From positions 149,828,101 to 149,892,100 of the forward strand of contig CM019065.1 in the NCBI GenBank assembly GCA_009667805.1: a stretch of 64,000 nt of DNA. Reading direction: 5' to 3'. Every line of letters starts with the position of its first letter. The stretch's first letter is position 1. Origin of the DNA: Leptobrachium leishanense. Lineage: Eukaryota > Chordata > Amphibia > Anura > Megophryidae. A program made the translations under genes and the position numbers. This document shows positions 1 through 10,483 of this stretch, one piece after another. The notes beneath the pieces were generated by a model. The model was not told the DNA's origin. It saw nothing but the letters and a program-made list of their open reading frames with translations, and did not search any database.

Positions 1-940
1 CCCGCGTTTTAACGCTAAGAGCGTAATAGAGCCCATAGATTGGACACTATGGACACCATTCTATAGTGTCAGTGAATGGGTGACTCAAAATTGGTGGGAC
101 TCACATTCCCATGCTTTCCAGTGTGAGCTGGCTTAAGCATGGATTTTTGCTTCTAGTATTTTCCTTAAAAAAAAAGGCACAGATAGCCAAACTAGTTCTA
201 TAAAATGTTTCACGCAAAGCACACCAGCTCCCAGACCAAAAAATAAAACACAAGCAATTTGTCCCCTATCATACCTGCCAGACAAGCATTTTTACATATA
301 TGTACCGATATGAATTGAATAGCTGCATTTTTACGACCATTCACGTCACAAGTAAAATACACATTGAAAATCATAAAATTGAGGGCAATCCCAAAATAAA
401 TAAATAAGCTGGTCCATCATACATTTGATTTGGGGGGGTGTTATGATAATGGCAGAGCCATGGTTCCCAAGTGTTGCCACAGTTAAAGTGCACCTGTCAT
501 ACTTCCCTGCTGGGCACTGCCATTGTCTGTCACTACAGGCCGGCTTTTATAATCTCACCTCATAGGTAAACATTAGCAGCTCTGAATGGACCTCAGATTT
601 CTGTGCCAATGCATTTACCAAGAGGTCAGCACCCGTAGGCAGGTGTGCTTTATAAGGAGTCAGGAGACATCAGTTGTACCATTAAATATAAAGCCACAAC
701 TTCTACAAAAAGACTGATCGGGGGCTCCTTCAGCACTTGGCAGCACACATGCAGTACATATTGCTTTAGGATTGGAGTTCCCAGGGGCAAAAAAAAAATA
801 AGAGAAAAGAGGGATCTAGACCATTTCAAAAACGTTGAAGTCATTAAACTATCAAACATGAAGACAAATGCCATTCTTTCTCCAGAACCACTGAAACCAG
901 TGGAAAGTGTATGAACCATACACTCAAGCCTATGCAACAA
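1..940. other. Unassigned non-coding DNA, probably POLM intron 9
   Basis: No exon, transposase or retrotransposon coding signal was found here. The stretch lies downstream (minus strand) of the last POLM exon in the window, so by inference it is the start-distal part of POLM intron 9. I looked on the minus strand for the conserved POLM C-terminus and did not find it. Confidence 0.4.
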
Positions 941-944
941 GTAG

Positions 945-1010
945 GCTGCACTCTCTGCTCCTGATGACGCTGGTTTATACCAGGGAAACGCGTTGAGCCA
1001 CTAGAGATGT
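945..1010 (+). ncRNA. Hammerhead-ribozyme-like motif (copy a)
   Basis: CTGATGA lies at 961-967, followed by a 4-bp stem (CTGG 970-973 with CCAG 980-983, loop TTTATA) and GAAAC at 985-989, then GCGTTGAGC. These are the two conserved core strands of a hammerhead in the right order and spacing. Type I hammerheads with very short stem III are known from Penelope-like retroelements in amphibians. Cleavage activity cannot be judged by eye: stem I and the cleavage triplet are not clear, so this may be a dead derivative. Confidence 0.5.
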
Positions 1011-1611
1011 TCATTTTGTTTTAGGGAGCCTTTAATCCTTGCTCTGGAAACTTTTCTGGCTTGATAGGAATATTCCTTACCTACTGGGAGCACTCCCAAT
1101 TTAGGCAACTAGCCCAGTTTCAATGCACTGAGGCCAGGCTGTCTGTGTTTTAGTTTTTTTTTTCTCCTTCCAAGCCGGTATTGTTTGTTCCTGATAGGGC
1201 TCTTCATAAAGGCTGTGTGTTTTCTGATGCTTTCCTATAACCACAGACCCTCGAAGGCCTGTTTCCTTTCATTATATTTGATACTTGCAATGTTTCCAAC
1301 TTTCCACATTGCCTTTTATTCCCTAGATCAGTTTCCAGGGAGGGTCCAGCATTGTGTTAGTATTTCCAATCTAGCATACTCCCAAACTTGCTTTATGGCC
1401 TCTTTTTTTGTAGTGGCCTGCTTTTACTTATGTTCTCGCCTCTGCTGAGACTTGTAGATGTTATGTTTGTCCTAGGTAAGCATGATGACCGTGTCTGTCT
1501 GCCTATCGCTATACAGCTTTGAAAGCATTCTTTCCCTGCATTTCTGATTAAAAGCTAAGTTTTATTCTATTCTTTGGCTATATCCACTATTTTTTTCAAT
1601 TTACTGCCAAC
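1011..1611. other. Unassigned DNA after hammerhead motif
   Basis: AT-rich sequence without a recognisable gene. It may be the 3' tail of the retroelement that carries the hammerhead-like motif just upstream, but no target-site duplication was identified. It ends at the 8-bp duplication CTGCCAAC (1604-1611) of the next element. Confidence 0.3.
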
Positions 1612-2944
1612 CAGGGCCGCCATCAGGGCATTACGCCCTATGCTGCCGTAAGGGGCCCGGGCCCCTGTCGGCAGCGGCGTCGCCCTTTTACAGCTCTGGT
1701 ATCGGACTCGAGGAGTCCGAATCTGGAGCTGTGTCTCTGCTGCAGGAGCCGGAGGAGACACTGTGTCTCCTCCGGCTCCTGGCAGCTTCACTGGCTGGCT
1801 GGGCAGGGCCAAGCAGCGTGTGGGGGCCACCCAAGCACGTTGCTTTGGCTCCGCCCCCTCCACTCAGTGAAGCTGCGCGCCTGAGACGGAGTGCCCGGGC
1901 TGAAGAGCGGAAGAAAAGAAGACAGAAGAAAAGGAGAAGATTGAAGAAAAGGAGGAGAAGAAAAGAGCTGAAGGAAGGAAGACCGCGGAGTGATGAGCCA
2001 GGGCCCAGCCTAGACCCAAGGCCCAGACCCCACAGTCCCAGACCCCAAGGCCCAGACCTCGACCCCACAGTCCCAGACCCCAAGGCCCAGACCTCGACCC
2101 CACAGTCCCAGACCCCAAGGCCCAGACCTCGACCCCACAGTCCCAGACCCCAAGGCCCAGACCTCGACCCCACAGTCCCAGACCCCAAGGCCCAGACCCT
2201 GGCCCAGGGCCCAGACCAAGGCAAAGACCCCAGACCCCAAGGCCCAGATCCCAAGGCCCAGACCCCAAGGCCCAGACCCCAAGGCAAAGACCCCAAGGCA
2301 AAGACCCCCAAGGCCCAGACCCCCAAGGCCCAGACCCAGGGCCCAGACCCAGGGCCCAGACCCAGGGCCCAAAGACCCCGGGCCCAAAGACCCCGGGCCC
2401 AAAGACCCAGGGCCCAGACCCAGGGCCCAAAGACCCAGGGCCCAGACCCCGGGCCCAGACCCCAGGTCAGACCCCCAGGGCCCAGACCCCAGGTCAGACC
2501 CCCAGGGCCCAGACCCCAGGTCAGACCCCCAGGGCCCAGACCCCAGGTCAGACCCCCAGGGCCCAGACCCCAGGTCAGACCCCCAGGGCCCAGACCCCAG
2601 GTCAGACCCCAAGGCCCAGTCCCAGGGACCAGACCAGACCAGACCCCAAGGCCCAGCCCAGACCCCAAGGCCCAGAGCACAAACCCCAAGGCCCAGAGCA
2701 CAAACCAGACCCAGGGACCAGGCCCAGACGCCATCATATACAGCCCGTTACTGTGAGTTTTATTGCTGTGGATTCTGTGATACGCTCATACACACTGCAC
2801 ATTACTGGGAGTTTTATTGCTGTGGTGCTATGTTATGTCCTTTTTTTTGGAGGGGGAGAAAAGCTGTTAGAGGTTGAGGGAGTGCCGTGGGGGCCCCATC
2901 GTGAGGTTTAGTAAGGGGCCCCATCATTTCTGATGGCTGTCCTG
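1612..2944. mobile_element. Non-autonomous hAT element carrying a minisatellite
   Basis: The element is bounded by inverted termini, left CAGGGCCGCCATCAGGG and right (reverse complement) CAGGACAGCCATCAGA. It is flanked by an exact 8-bp target-site duplication CTGCCAAC at 1604-1611 and 2945-2952, which is the hAT hallmark. There is no transposase. The interior has a GC-rich fold-back (around 1740-1785, GGAGCCGGAGGAGACA facing its complement) and then a long G+C tandem array. Long open frames on both strands here are products of the repeat composition, not genes. Confidence 0.85.
2015..2740. repeat. GC-rich minisatellite inside the hAT element
   Basis: The array has three zones. A 35-bp unit is repeated about five times from about 2030 to 2200 (core CCACAGTCCCAGACCCCAAG). 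A degenerate middle zone of CCCAAGGCCCAGAC-type words follows. A 27-bp unit is repeated about six times from about 2455 to 2610 (core CAGGTCAGACCCCCAGGG). The strong purine/pyrimidine skew (CCCAGACCC) keeps all frames open. Confidence 0.9.
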
Positions 2945-2952
2945 CTGCCAAC

Positions 2953-3186
2953 TATAATGAACCTCGGAGCCAAGGGGGAACCATTCAAGACATATGTTTG
3001 CTGATGAGGTTTTAAAGAAAGTCACACCAGTGAATTGGAAGTCACTTAAAGTGGCTTCTTCTGCTGGTGTGGAAACAATATTCTCCTTTGGACTCAAATC
3101 TACCCTGTTTTTTTATTTTTATTTTTTAAAAGCATGCAAAGATCAGACGTGTGTCTGTAAATATTTTACTCTTCACGTGCTGGATG
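2953..3186. other. Unassigned DNA
   Basis: No recognisable feature between the hAT element and the next MITE. Confidence 0.3.
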
Positions 3187-3194
3187 CACTAGAG

Positions 3195-3763
3195 CAGTGG
3201 TTCCCAACAACAGTCCAAGTACCCCCAACAGGCCAGATTTTAGGCCTGGTTCACACCTGGGCGTTTTACAGCGCGTTCCTACGCGCTGTAAAACGCTCAT
3301 ACACTGAAATCCCATCATTACCTATGGGCATGGTTCACACCTGGGCATTTTACAGCGCTTAGGAACGCGCTGTAAAACACCCTATGCCCAAAGAAGTACA
3401 GGAGCTTCTTTGAGGCGTATTACAGCACGTTTGCTGCTATAGACTTAAAAAAGAAACGCGCATCGTACGCGCCTGTCAAACGCTCATAAGACGCTGGACA
3501 AAAAACGAGCATATGAGATACGCTCAGGTGTAAACCCAGCCTTAAGGATTACCATAAAGCAGCGTTTCCGAAACCTGTCCTCGGGACCCTCAACCAGTCC
3601 TCGGGACCCTCAACCAGGGCAGGTTTTAAGGATAATCTTTGTGAAAAGCAGACTGAATCCTGCAATCACTGAGCAGTAAATCATATCACCTGTGCTGTGC
3701 TTCACATATCTGGCAAACCTGGCCTGCTAGGGGTACTTGAGGACCAGGAGTTGGGAACCACTG
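3195..3763. mobile_element. hAT-type MITE (CAGTGGTTCCCAAC termini), interrupted
   Basis: The left terminus CAGTGGTTCCCAAC is matched by the right terminus GTTGGGAACCACTG, with an 8-bp duplication CACTAGAG at 3187-3194 and 3764-3771. This terminus resembles Charlie-like hAT ends. A second MITE is inserted inside at about 3239-3545, which explains the unusual length. The interior near 3590-3610 has a short direct duplication (TCCTCGGGACCCTCAACCAG). Confidence 0.85.
3239..3545. mobile_element. Nested TTAA-type MITE
   Basis: Termini TAGGCCTGGTTCACACCTGG and (reverse complement of the right end) AAGGCTGGGTTTACACCTGA are imperfect inverted repeats. The right end abuts TTAA and the left end TTTA, compatible with a piggyBac- or Kolobok-like TTAA target. 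The interior is an imperfect CpG-rich inverted repeat (TTTTACAGCGCG/CGCGCTGTAAAA). There is no coding capacity. Confidence 0.65.
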
Positions 3764-3771
3764 CACTAGAG

Positions 3772-4479
3772 CATGGTTAGTGGATCTGCCCCATTATAGA
3801 TGCAAGCAATGTTAATTTTTTATTTTATACTACTTACTAACCCACATATAATCTGAGACACAGACCCAAACAAAGACCCTGAAGCCCCCTTCTCTACACA
3901 TAGGCAACCAATGCAGAGTTTACTGTATGGGGGGGGGGGCGCCATCAGTGCAGATAGGCTGGCAAGCTGGAAGGAGATTTTGGCATGCGGCATTCACTGG
4001 GGCAGCACTCACTCGTCTGGGGCTTGCAGCATGAGAGCAAGGCAGGCAACTTTCCCTAGTGCAGCTCTGTGACCCCGCTTCCATGCCTCCTGCTTTGATA
4101 GAGCAACAAGTGACCTAGCAGCTAGTGATCAGAGGCACATTACAGCGAGCCATGTCAGCCATTGGGCACACAACCTAAAGCCCAGCTGTGGTGTCGCCCA
4201 TTGTGGTCAGCACCCTTCTAATGACACCACTGAGATGTGGCTAATGCAATAGACATATAAATAAGATTTAAAATTGCACTCCTTGATGACAAATTCCTTT
4301 GAAAAGCTGCTGCAGGATTTCAGATGATGATAAATCGTAACTTTATTTGCTGCCTTTGATCCATGAACATAAAAGCAAAAACATGAGCAAACAAACTAAA
4401 CAAATTTCGGTGCATCAAAAAGGCAGATGCTTAGGAGGCCAATAAGCGAATCTGAATCCCAGGTCAATGCACTACTAAC
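3772..4479. other. POLM intron 9, no recognised element
   Basis: Follows the donor site of POLM exon 9 on the minus strand. It includes a run of 11 G (3929-3939) and moderately GC-rich old repeat-like sequence near 4040-4240 that I could not classify. Confidence 0.4.
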
Positions 4480-4773
4480 CTTTGATCCAGTCCATCCCAA
4501 AAGAGCATAAGCATGCTCAGCTTGTGGAGTAACCACCAGGTCCACCCGGACTGCTTTCCAGGTCCTAGAGTTCAAGGAATTTGGAGATTCAGGATGAGCT
4601 ATCCGCTCTGCATCCTCAGAGTTGCATTTCTTCACTTCAATATCTGTATTCCAAGGGCTGCTACTGCTTGGCAAGGCAACAATGGCATAACAGGTCTCAT
4701 GGCTATCCATAGAGCTGGATGCAGAACGTAGCGCAGGTTTCCGCTTCTTCAGGTGGTGGTATAATAGCAAACC
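4480..4773 (-). CDS. POLM: POLM exon 9 (palm, third catalytic Asp)
   Basis: Exon of 294 bp (98 codons, residues 357-454), phase 0 at both ends. The acceptor follows TTGTCTCTCTTAAG and the donor is AAAG/GTTAGT. It opens with GLLLYHHLKKRK (loop-1 region) and has a long Ser/Glu-rich insert. It then carries KAVRVDLVV with catalytic Asp434 and ends ALLGWTGSK, where the Gly-Trp of X-family nucleotide binding sits. The serine-rich segment is more divergent than the rest. The next exon, encoding the polymerase C-terminus, was not found between 1 and 4479. Confidence 0.95.
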
Positions 4774-5039
4774 CTTAAGAGAGACAATTAAGAAGGGGTC
4801 ATTTCTAATACTCATGTCACATTTATTATTGTGACCAACTATATAGAACACAACATACATCCTTTTTACATGCATACTTTAACATTTCCTTTGTTGAACT
4901 GGACTCCGTGCAATGGCTAATAAAATGATACATATAGGGTATAGCTAACCGTAGAAACAACTCCACCTTTGTACTGTGAACACAAACAGCGTTCCATTAA
5001 ATATATTCGTATCCATTCAGTGCAGGGCTTTTTATTTTA

Positions 5040-5243
5040 TACATTCTCTGAATAACCCTGCTAGCGTATGAGCAAGGAAAGGTGAAAATCAGTAGAACTG
5101 GCAGGAGAAGATAACAATCTAGACCAAATAGCCGATTTGGAAAGTGAAATAAAGAGAGCATTTTTCTGGTTTGGCTATTTTGACCTAGAATTTTCACTTC
5201 TCCAGTTATTCTCCCGAGTTTCACCTTTCTTTCAATAGACCTG
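5040..5243. mobile_element. MITE of the CAGGGTTATTCAGAGA family (decayed)
   Basis: Contains the family's paired internal segments (GACCTAGAATTTTCACTTCT and a decayed complement near 5110) and the terminal motif CTCTGAATAACCCTG at 5045-5059. Better copies of the same family occur at 26766-26929 and 30283-30454. No coding capacity. Confidence 0.6.
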
Positions 5244-5749
5244 TAAGTTTCCTACACGAATATGATCTGATGAAAATTAATCTCAAAGTAGAAACTAACG
5301 TTTTCCAAGCCAACTGGAAATTATGTAAAAAGCTGCAGTGTGACAAAAGCTCCAACTTCATACTGGGACTGTATTTATTGTGCAGACTCGACTGAAAGGC
5401 AACCGGATTACATGTGACAGGTTCTGTTATTCTAATCTTTCTAACAATCTCAGAATATGCCAAACTGCTACTTTGCCCCACATTTGATTGTAGAACATCC
5501 CATGTATCCCCAACAAAAAGCACTTTGTGATGAAAGGTTAAGCAAACCAGTATAAACATGGATTATTTTTTTGATAATACATTTGTCCAGTACTAGCTAG
5601 TGAATTCAAGAAATGATTATGGCTCTTGCAAATTATGGTGGATGCTATGGTTAGAAGAGTACAAGAGTACAATTTTTGATAAAACAGTAGGTTAATACCC
5701 TGACGTAACGTCCTTGAGTTCAGTTCTCCGAGAAAGATCATTTAAAAAA

Positions 5750-6800
5750 GGAGTTTGTCAGAAAGCACTGAAATTTCAGCGCTTTCTAGTTCGGTGCACC
5801 TCAGCGATTTCATTTCACCGACCTTGCGGTGATTTCACCATTTAACGCAGGGTCACCGATGATGGAGTCCAAGGAACAAACTGCTGATAAACAACAATCC
5901 CCCACACGGAACTCTGCTATTCTTCTAATAGGTGTTTAAACCAGTAAGAAAAAAAATTGCATAAAAGTGAATGTTTGTTAATCATAAAAAAGGACCTTTA
6001 TAACCCTTTCGATGCAGACGACGTGGGGTGGGGGGCATCCTTATGTGTCACGGTTGTGTGCCGAGGACGTCCACCACGCGGCATCGGTTCTTTCTGTCCG
6101 GGGTCCCCGTAGTCATTAAAATGTGTTTAACCCCTTCACTGCTGAGCCATTTCACGTCTTAAAAAAACCTAATTTTTCCTTTTATTATTATTATTTTTCT
6201 TCTTTACTTTAAACATGGTAGTGTTTGGTATCATTGGAAAGGCCATGCTCGGGCCTTCCTAGTGATACCAAACATGACCCTGCTAGCTGTAAAGAGTCGG
6301 GAGAAATAGGGTTCAAAGTAACCCACATTTTTCCTTAGGAGTCAATAAGGACGTTCCCTACACGTTAGCAGTGAAAGGGTTAAATAAAAGGTTTGACACA
6401 AAAAAAAAGGTTGGGAATCAAAAATTTTGTCTCGAAAATACAAAATGGAGTTCTAAAAAATAAAGGCTTTTTGCTGGAGAATAAAGGTTTGTATAGAAAA
6501 AAATTAAAATATTTTTTCACATTGAATCCTATGGGATTCGCTTGTTTAAACCTGTTGAACTGAACCTGAAAATCATGGCATTTCCCTGACACTTCAGCCT
6601 TCTCTGAATAAATTAACCATTACTTCTCAATGGGACAATTTCGCTGCCGCCAAAAGGTATCCAAAATTACCGCGATCTGTAACGCATTTCTCTGTCAATT
6701 CGGCGAATTGACAGCTTTCTGAATAAATAAACGGTCACAAAATTGCACTACAGTGAAATTCACCTTTTGGTGCAATTCTGTGGCAAGTTTTCCCCCTTAA
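5750..6800. mobile_element. Nested MITE cluster
   Basis: An outer AT-rich MITE has the end motifs CAGAAAGCACTGAAATTTCA near 5758 and CGAATTGACAGCTTTCTGAA near 6705. It contains an inner TTAA-type element at about 6127-6384, whose termini TTTAACCCCTTCACTGCT and AGCAGTGAAAGGGTTAAA are inverted. The inner element has a stem-loop (GTGTTTGGTATCATTGGAAA ... TAGTGATACCAAACATGA, 6219-6275) that recurs at 63305-63360. Outer boundaries are approximate. Confidence 0.55.
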
Positions 6801-7284
6801 AAAGGAGGTATATTTACAAAGGTACAATAATAATAAAAAAGGAGTTTCTGTAGATGAGAACTGAGGACTGTCAAAAATTAAAGGTCTAGCGGACCATTTT
6901 CAAAGAGCTCCTCTGAGCAAGGCGTGTGTCCACTATGACATAGAGGAGTTACAGCAGACAGGTGCCCATCCTGCTGCTTAAGAAAAGATTTCAATAGGAA
7001 TGAAGTGCCGAAAACTGAGGATTTGAGACCTGGCTGGACAAGTCTTGATTGCTGCTTCAATGTGCCAAGATTTTACCCTACACCATCTGCACAAGCTGCA
7101 TGAGGCCATGAATGCACATGGCATAACATTGTGCCAATGGTGTAACAAGGTGTAAAAAAATCAAACAATCAGATACTCAAAGCATACAATGGCTGTGGGG
7201 GGGGGGGGGGAATCCACAGAGATTGCTGTAAAACACTGGCAAAGGGGTGGCAGATTAACCCATGGAGTGTTTCTATTACATTGT

Positions 7285-8333
7285 AGAATTATTATTATTA
7301 TTATTCTTTATAAAGCGCCAGCATATTCCGCAGCGCTGTACAATAAACACAGTATAGACAGGGTTACAATACATTGAACAACATTTGACAAACAGTACAG
7401 GAGGAGATGAGGGCCCTATTCCCGTAGGAACTCACAATCTAGGAGGGTTGGGATTGGAAACAGGAGGAGAGGACTGTAAGGTGAGAGTGATTGATGGTTG
7501 TGTCAGTGAGTTGGGTGGTAGGCTTCCCTAAATAGGAATGTTTTAAGGGAGCGTTTGAAGGAAGAGAAGTTAGGGGAAAGTCTGACAGTACGAGGGAGAG
7601 CGTTCCAGAGAGTGGGGGCTGCGCGTGAGAAATCCTGCAGCCTATCATGGGAAGAGGTGATGCGGGGAGAAGCTAGGCGCAGGTCACTGTTTGACCTTAG
7701 GGAGCGGGCTGGGGTGTATCTGGTGATTAGTGAGGACAGGTAGTGGGGCGCTGAGTTAGTGAGGGTTTTGTAGGTAAGGATAAGGATTTTGAACTTAATT
7801 CTGCAGTGGATGGGGAGCCAGTGAAGGGACTCGCAGAGGGGAGCGGCAGAGACAGAGCGGCGGGTGAGGTGAATTAGCCTGGCGGAGGCGTTCAGAATGG
7901 ATTGTAGGGGGGAGAGGCGAGACAGAGGGAGGCCAGATAAGAGATTATTGCAATAGTCGAGTCGGGAGATTACCAGGGCGTGTAGGAGTTGTTTTGTGGT
8001 GACAGCGGTAAGAAATGGCCGAATTCTGGAAATATTACGCAGTTGGTATCGGCAGGAGGAGGAAAGAGACTGGATGTGGGGGATGAAGGAAAGAGCAGAG
8101 TCAAGTGTAACTCCAAGACAGCGAACTTGGTTTGATGGGGAGATGGTGATACCCTCCACCGTGATAGAGAAGTCAGGAGGTGGGGAGGCATTGGAGGGAG
8201 GAATAAGTAGGAGCTCAGTCTTTGACATGTTGATCTTTAGGTGGTGGGAGGCCATCCAGGAGGAGATGCCAGATAAACAGTCACTGACTTTTGAAAGGAC
8301 AGGGGGAGAGAAATCAGGGCTAGAGAGGTAGAA
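7285..8333 (-). mobile_element. L2/CR1-type LINE, 5'-truncated, 3' end intact
   Basis: Lies in minus orientation. The 3' end is at 7290-7305, where an ATT trinucleotide tail is followed by a terminal segment with the hairpin-like words GCGCCAGC and CCGCAGCGCTG that recur at other LINE 3' ends in this window (41205-41373, 41478, 49290). The body codes for the C-terminal part of the LINE ORF2. The 5' end is truncated near 8330. A tandem ATT tail and 5' truncation are typical of target-primed reverse transcription. Confidence 0.85.
7503..8255 (-). pseudogene. LINE ORF2 C-terminal fragment (thumb and C-domain)
   Basis: An open frame of about 250 codons without stops, matching the region after the reverse transcriptase palm in L2/CR1 LINEs. 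Recognisable blocks are LGVTLDSALSF, then LLHALVISRLDYCNNLL, LHWLPIHCRIKFKIL, and a C-terminal APTLWNALP. Catalytic motifs of the endonuclease and RT palm are absent because the copy is 5'-truncated, so it cannot mobilise itself. The long intact frame suggests a fairly young copy. Relation to the L2 versus CR1 clade is by pattern only. Confidence 0.85.
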
Positions 8334-9027
8334 TCCATGAAGCCAAGTAATTCAGTAATTTCTTTAGAAGTTTATCCAATAGTTCTATCCTTACGTGATA
8401 CAACACTCCTGCAAAAAATGGTTTTATAAACTGGATTGGAATATGCAACCATATTAAATGAGGTTGCTTTTCTCAAGCGGGAATAAAATAAATAATAATT
8501 CTCCATAATCTTTAAAAACAGTCTAAAAAATTGGCCCCTCAATCTACACCTTATTAAACCAAGAAATAGAAAGCAGTGTATGCATAATATAGGACGTACC
8601 TTCTCTGGCAGTTTCCCATTTGCTCCAAAACATTAATTTAATTTAAGACAGCAGTCTGTGAGATATATCTATCTAATGTTGGCCATTGACAGGATCACTT
8701 CCCTGTGATACACAGGCAATAGAGATCATCTTGACCATAAAGATCAATGGGGGGGGGGGGTCTCAATACTTGATGAAGCCAACTACACCCAACCCAACGC
8801 CACTGGGCTCCAACTGTCTCATTGTATTGTGCCCAATGTGGACAAACATTTTATAAACCCAGGTTGGCATTGCAGACACCGCATGGGCAGTCAATAGTCT
8901 GGATGCAATGAGCCTACAGGTTGGTTCTCCAGCTCCATCCAATAACCAGTCTTTTGAACGACGTGGAAACTGGAGAGAGAGGAGAGTTGGGGGTGGTAAT
9001 TTAATGAATTATACATTGTGCTAGGCA

Positions 9028-9513
9028 GGCCAGAACTGGCCATAAGGAGTTTGCCCAGTCGGCCGCCAGTCTCTCTTGCTTTGTCGGCATAGCCAGCCAC
9101 CCGGCAAGGCAGCCTAGGCTGACTGAAGATGATAGCCGGCCATCCGGTGAGCCGTATGACCAAAATCAGAGGGAGCTGGCCAGCCATCAGCCCCCACTAA
9201 TTAGTGACAGGGCGCACCACGTGACATCTGCCGCCAAGGGCATAGGATGGCAGACGTCATGCGGCACGCCCTGTTAACAAACCAGAGGGAGACCAACCGC
9301 CATCTAGAATTCCGCAGGGCCACAGCTCCACAGTAATGTGCAGTGTGCATGAGGGTGCCACAGAGCTCCACAGTAATTTGTGCAGTGTATTAGTGTATTA
9401 CAGAGCTCCACAGCAATAAAACTCCCAGTAATGTGGGCTGTAATGAAAAAAAAAAAAGTGGGCTGCCCAGTCCAAAAATGCCCAGGCCTATATTTTGTCC
9501 TAGTCTGGGCATG
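9028..9513. mobile_element. Probable hAT remnant
   Basis: Left end CAGGCCAGAACTGGCC and a right part reading, on the minus strand, CCAGACTAGGACAAAATATA resemble the CAGGGCCGGACTGG-type hAT termini common in fish and frogs. Internally there are tandem-like words CAGAGCTCCACAGTAAT near 9335-9415. I could not confirm an 8-bp duplication. Confidence 0.4.
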
Positions 9514-9666
9514 GTGCCAAGCATACTGCTAGCACATACATAAAATTTAATTTTATGCAGCCATTAACATACTGGACCTTAGTATTTATTCTCCCATAGT
9601 TTAATTTTATAATGCAAGAAAGGATCATCCACATTACATAGTGAATCATGTCTCATCACTGCTCAC

Positions 9667-9769
9667 CTGGGTCTCCAACCAGCCAACAGCATCTTCCAGA
9701 AGACCAGAAAGCGCATTTTCATTAGGATGTGTGATAAGGAAGTCCACATCGTGGCCCACCTCTTTCCCC
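9667..9769 (-). CDS. POLM: POLM exon 8 (first two catalytic Asp)
   Basis: Exon of 103 bp. The acceptor is TTATTTACAG and the donor CCCAG/GTGAGC. The first base completes the split Arg of GGFRR. It encodes GKEVGHDVDFLITHP, the metal-binding DxD (Asp329, Asp331) of X-family polymerases, ending WLETQ. It joins exon 9 in phase 0. Confidence 0.95.
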
Positions 9770-10156
9770 CTGTAAATAATCAGAAGAGTTTCTGAACTAT
9801 AACTCCAAAGATTCCCTGGCCGTCTATTGCATTCAAAGAGTTCTGAGAATTTTAGATCATAAAATTTCTAGGGGCCAAGGTTGGAGATCTCTGCACAAGG
9901 GAATATGCATGGAGAAAATATATTCTTAAATAAACGCTCTTTATACAGTATAGAAATTTATATTTTCGCTGCCTGACTTTCTGCTGTGCAATTAAAGACT
10001 AAGCAATGCAAACCACAGCAGTCATCAAAATTAACTATTCATTTACTGTATGGAATTATTTTGTTGCTAGACAATCATTTGCAATGATTTCAAAATCCTT
10101 ACCAAGAGGTTTTAATTAGTGAAAAAGCAAGGGAGCAAAAGCTCTTTTTCCCCCAC

Positions 10157-10289
10157 CTGCGAAACCCTCCTGTCATTGTGATGTGGACATCTGGGACAAA
10201 TCTCTGTAAAGTATCCTTTACCAGCTGCCCCACACGTTCAGCTTCTTCAAGTGTCACTTGCTGCTGCAAATCTTTACAATGTCTCAGTC
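10157..10289 (-). CDS. POLM: POLM exon 7
   Basis: Exon of 133 bp with acceptor CTTGTCCAG and donor CGCAG/GTGGGG. It encodes the start of the palm: LRHCKDLQQQVTLEEAERV through VHITMTGGFR. The split codons at both ends fit exons 6 and 8 exactly. Confidence 0.95.
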
Positions 10290-10362
10290 CTGGACAAGAT
10301 GGAAATACAGGTCAGGTAACAGCACCATATGGTGAATGTAACATTTCAAATATCAGCCTTAC

Positions 10363-10483
10363 CTGACACCTGCTCTGCAGTGAGTTTACATTCCATGGTT
10401 TTTAAATCACTAAGGTTTCGTATCCCCTCCTTGAACCATCGCTGTGCAGTACGCACCCCAACACCATAAATACCTGTTAAAAG
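10363..10483 (-). CDS. POLM: POLM exon 6 (helix-hairpin-helix)
   Basis: Exon of 121 bp; acceptor TTCCAACAG, donor GTCAG/GTAAGG. It encodes LLTGIYGVGVRTAQRWFKEG, the DNA-binding helix-hairpin-helix, and ends with EQVS plus one base of a Gly codon. A competing acceptor 9 bases inside (TTAACAG/GT) was rejected because it would lose the conserved residues preceding the hairpin. Confidence 0.95.

Larger units (their letters stand above)
4774..9666. other. POLM intron 8, repeat-filled
   Basis: A 4.9 kb intron between exons 8 and 9. It holds a MITE near 5040-5243, a MITE cluster 5750-6800, the 3' part of an L2 LINE (about 7285-8333) and a probable hAT fragment near 9028-9513. The stretches 6800-7280 and 8334-9027 contain only G runs (7197-7210, 8749-8760) and nothing else I recognise. 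Confidence 0.7.

Noticed and set aside
1688..2756. Long open frames on both strands (about 340-350 codons)
   Set aside because: They lie in the GC-rich minisatellite; the proteins are pure low-complexity Pro/Gly/Trp repeats and all frames are open for compositional reasons.
1..4479. Search for the POLM C-terminal exon
   Set aside because: No minus-strand match to the conserved end of X-family polymerases was found; it is presumed left of the window.
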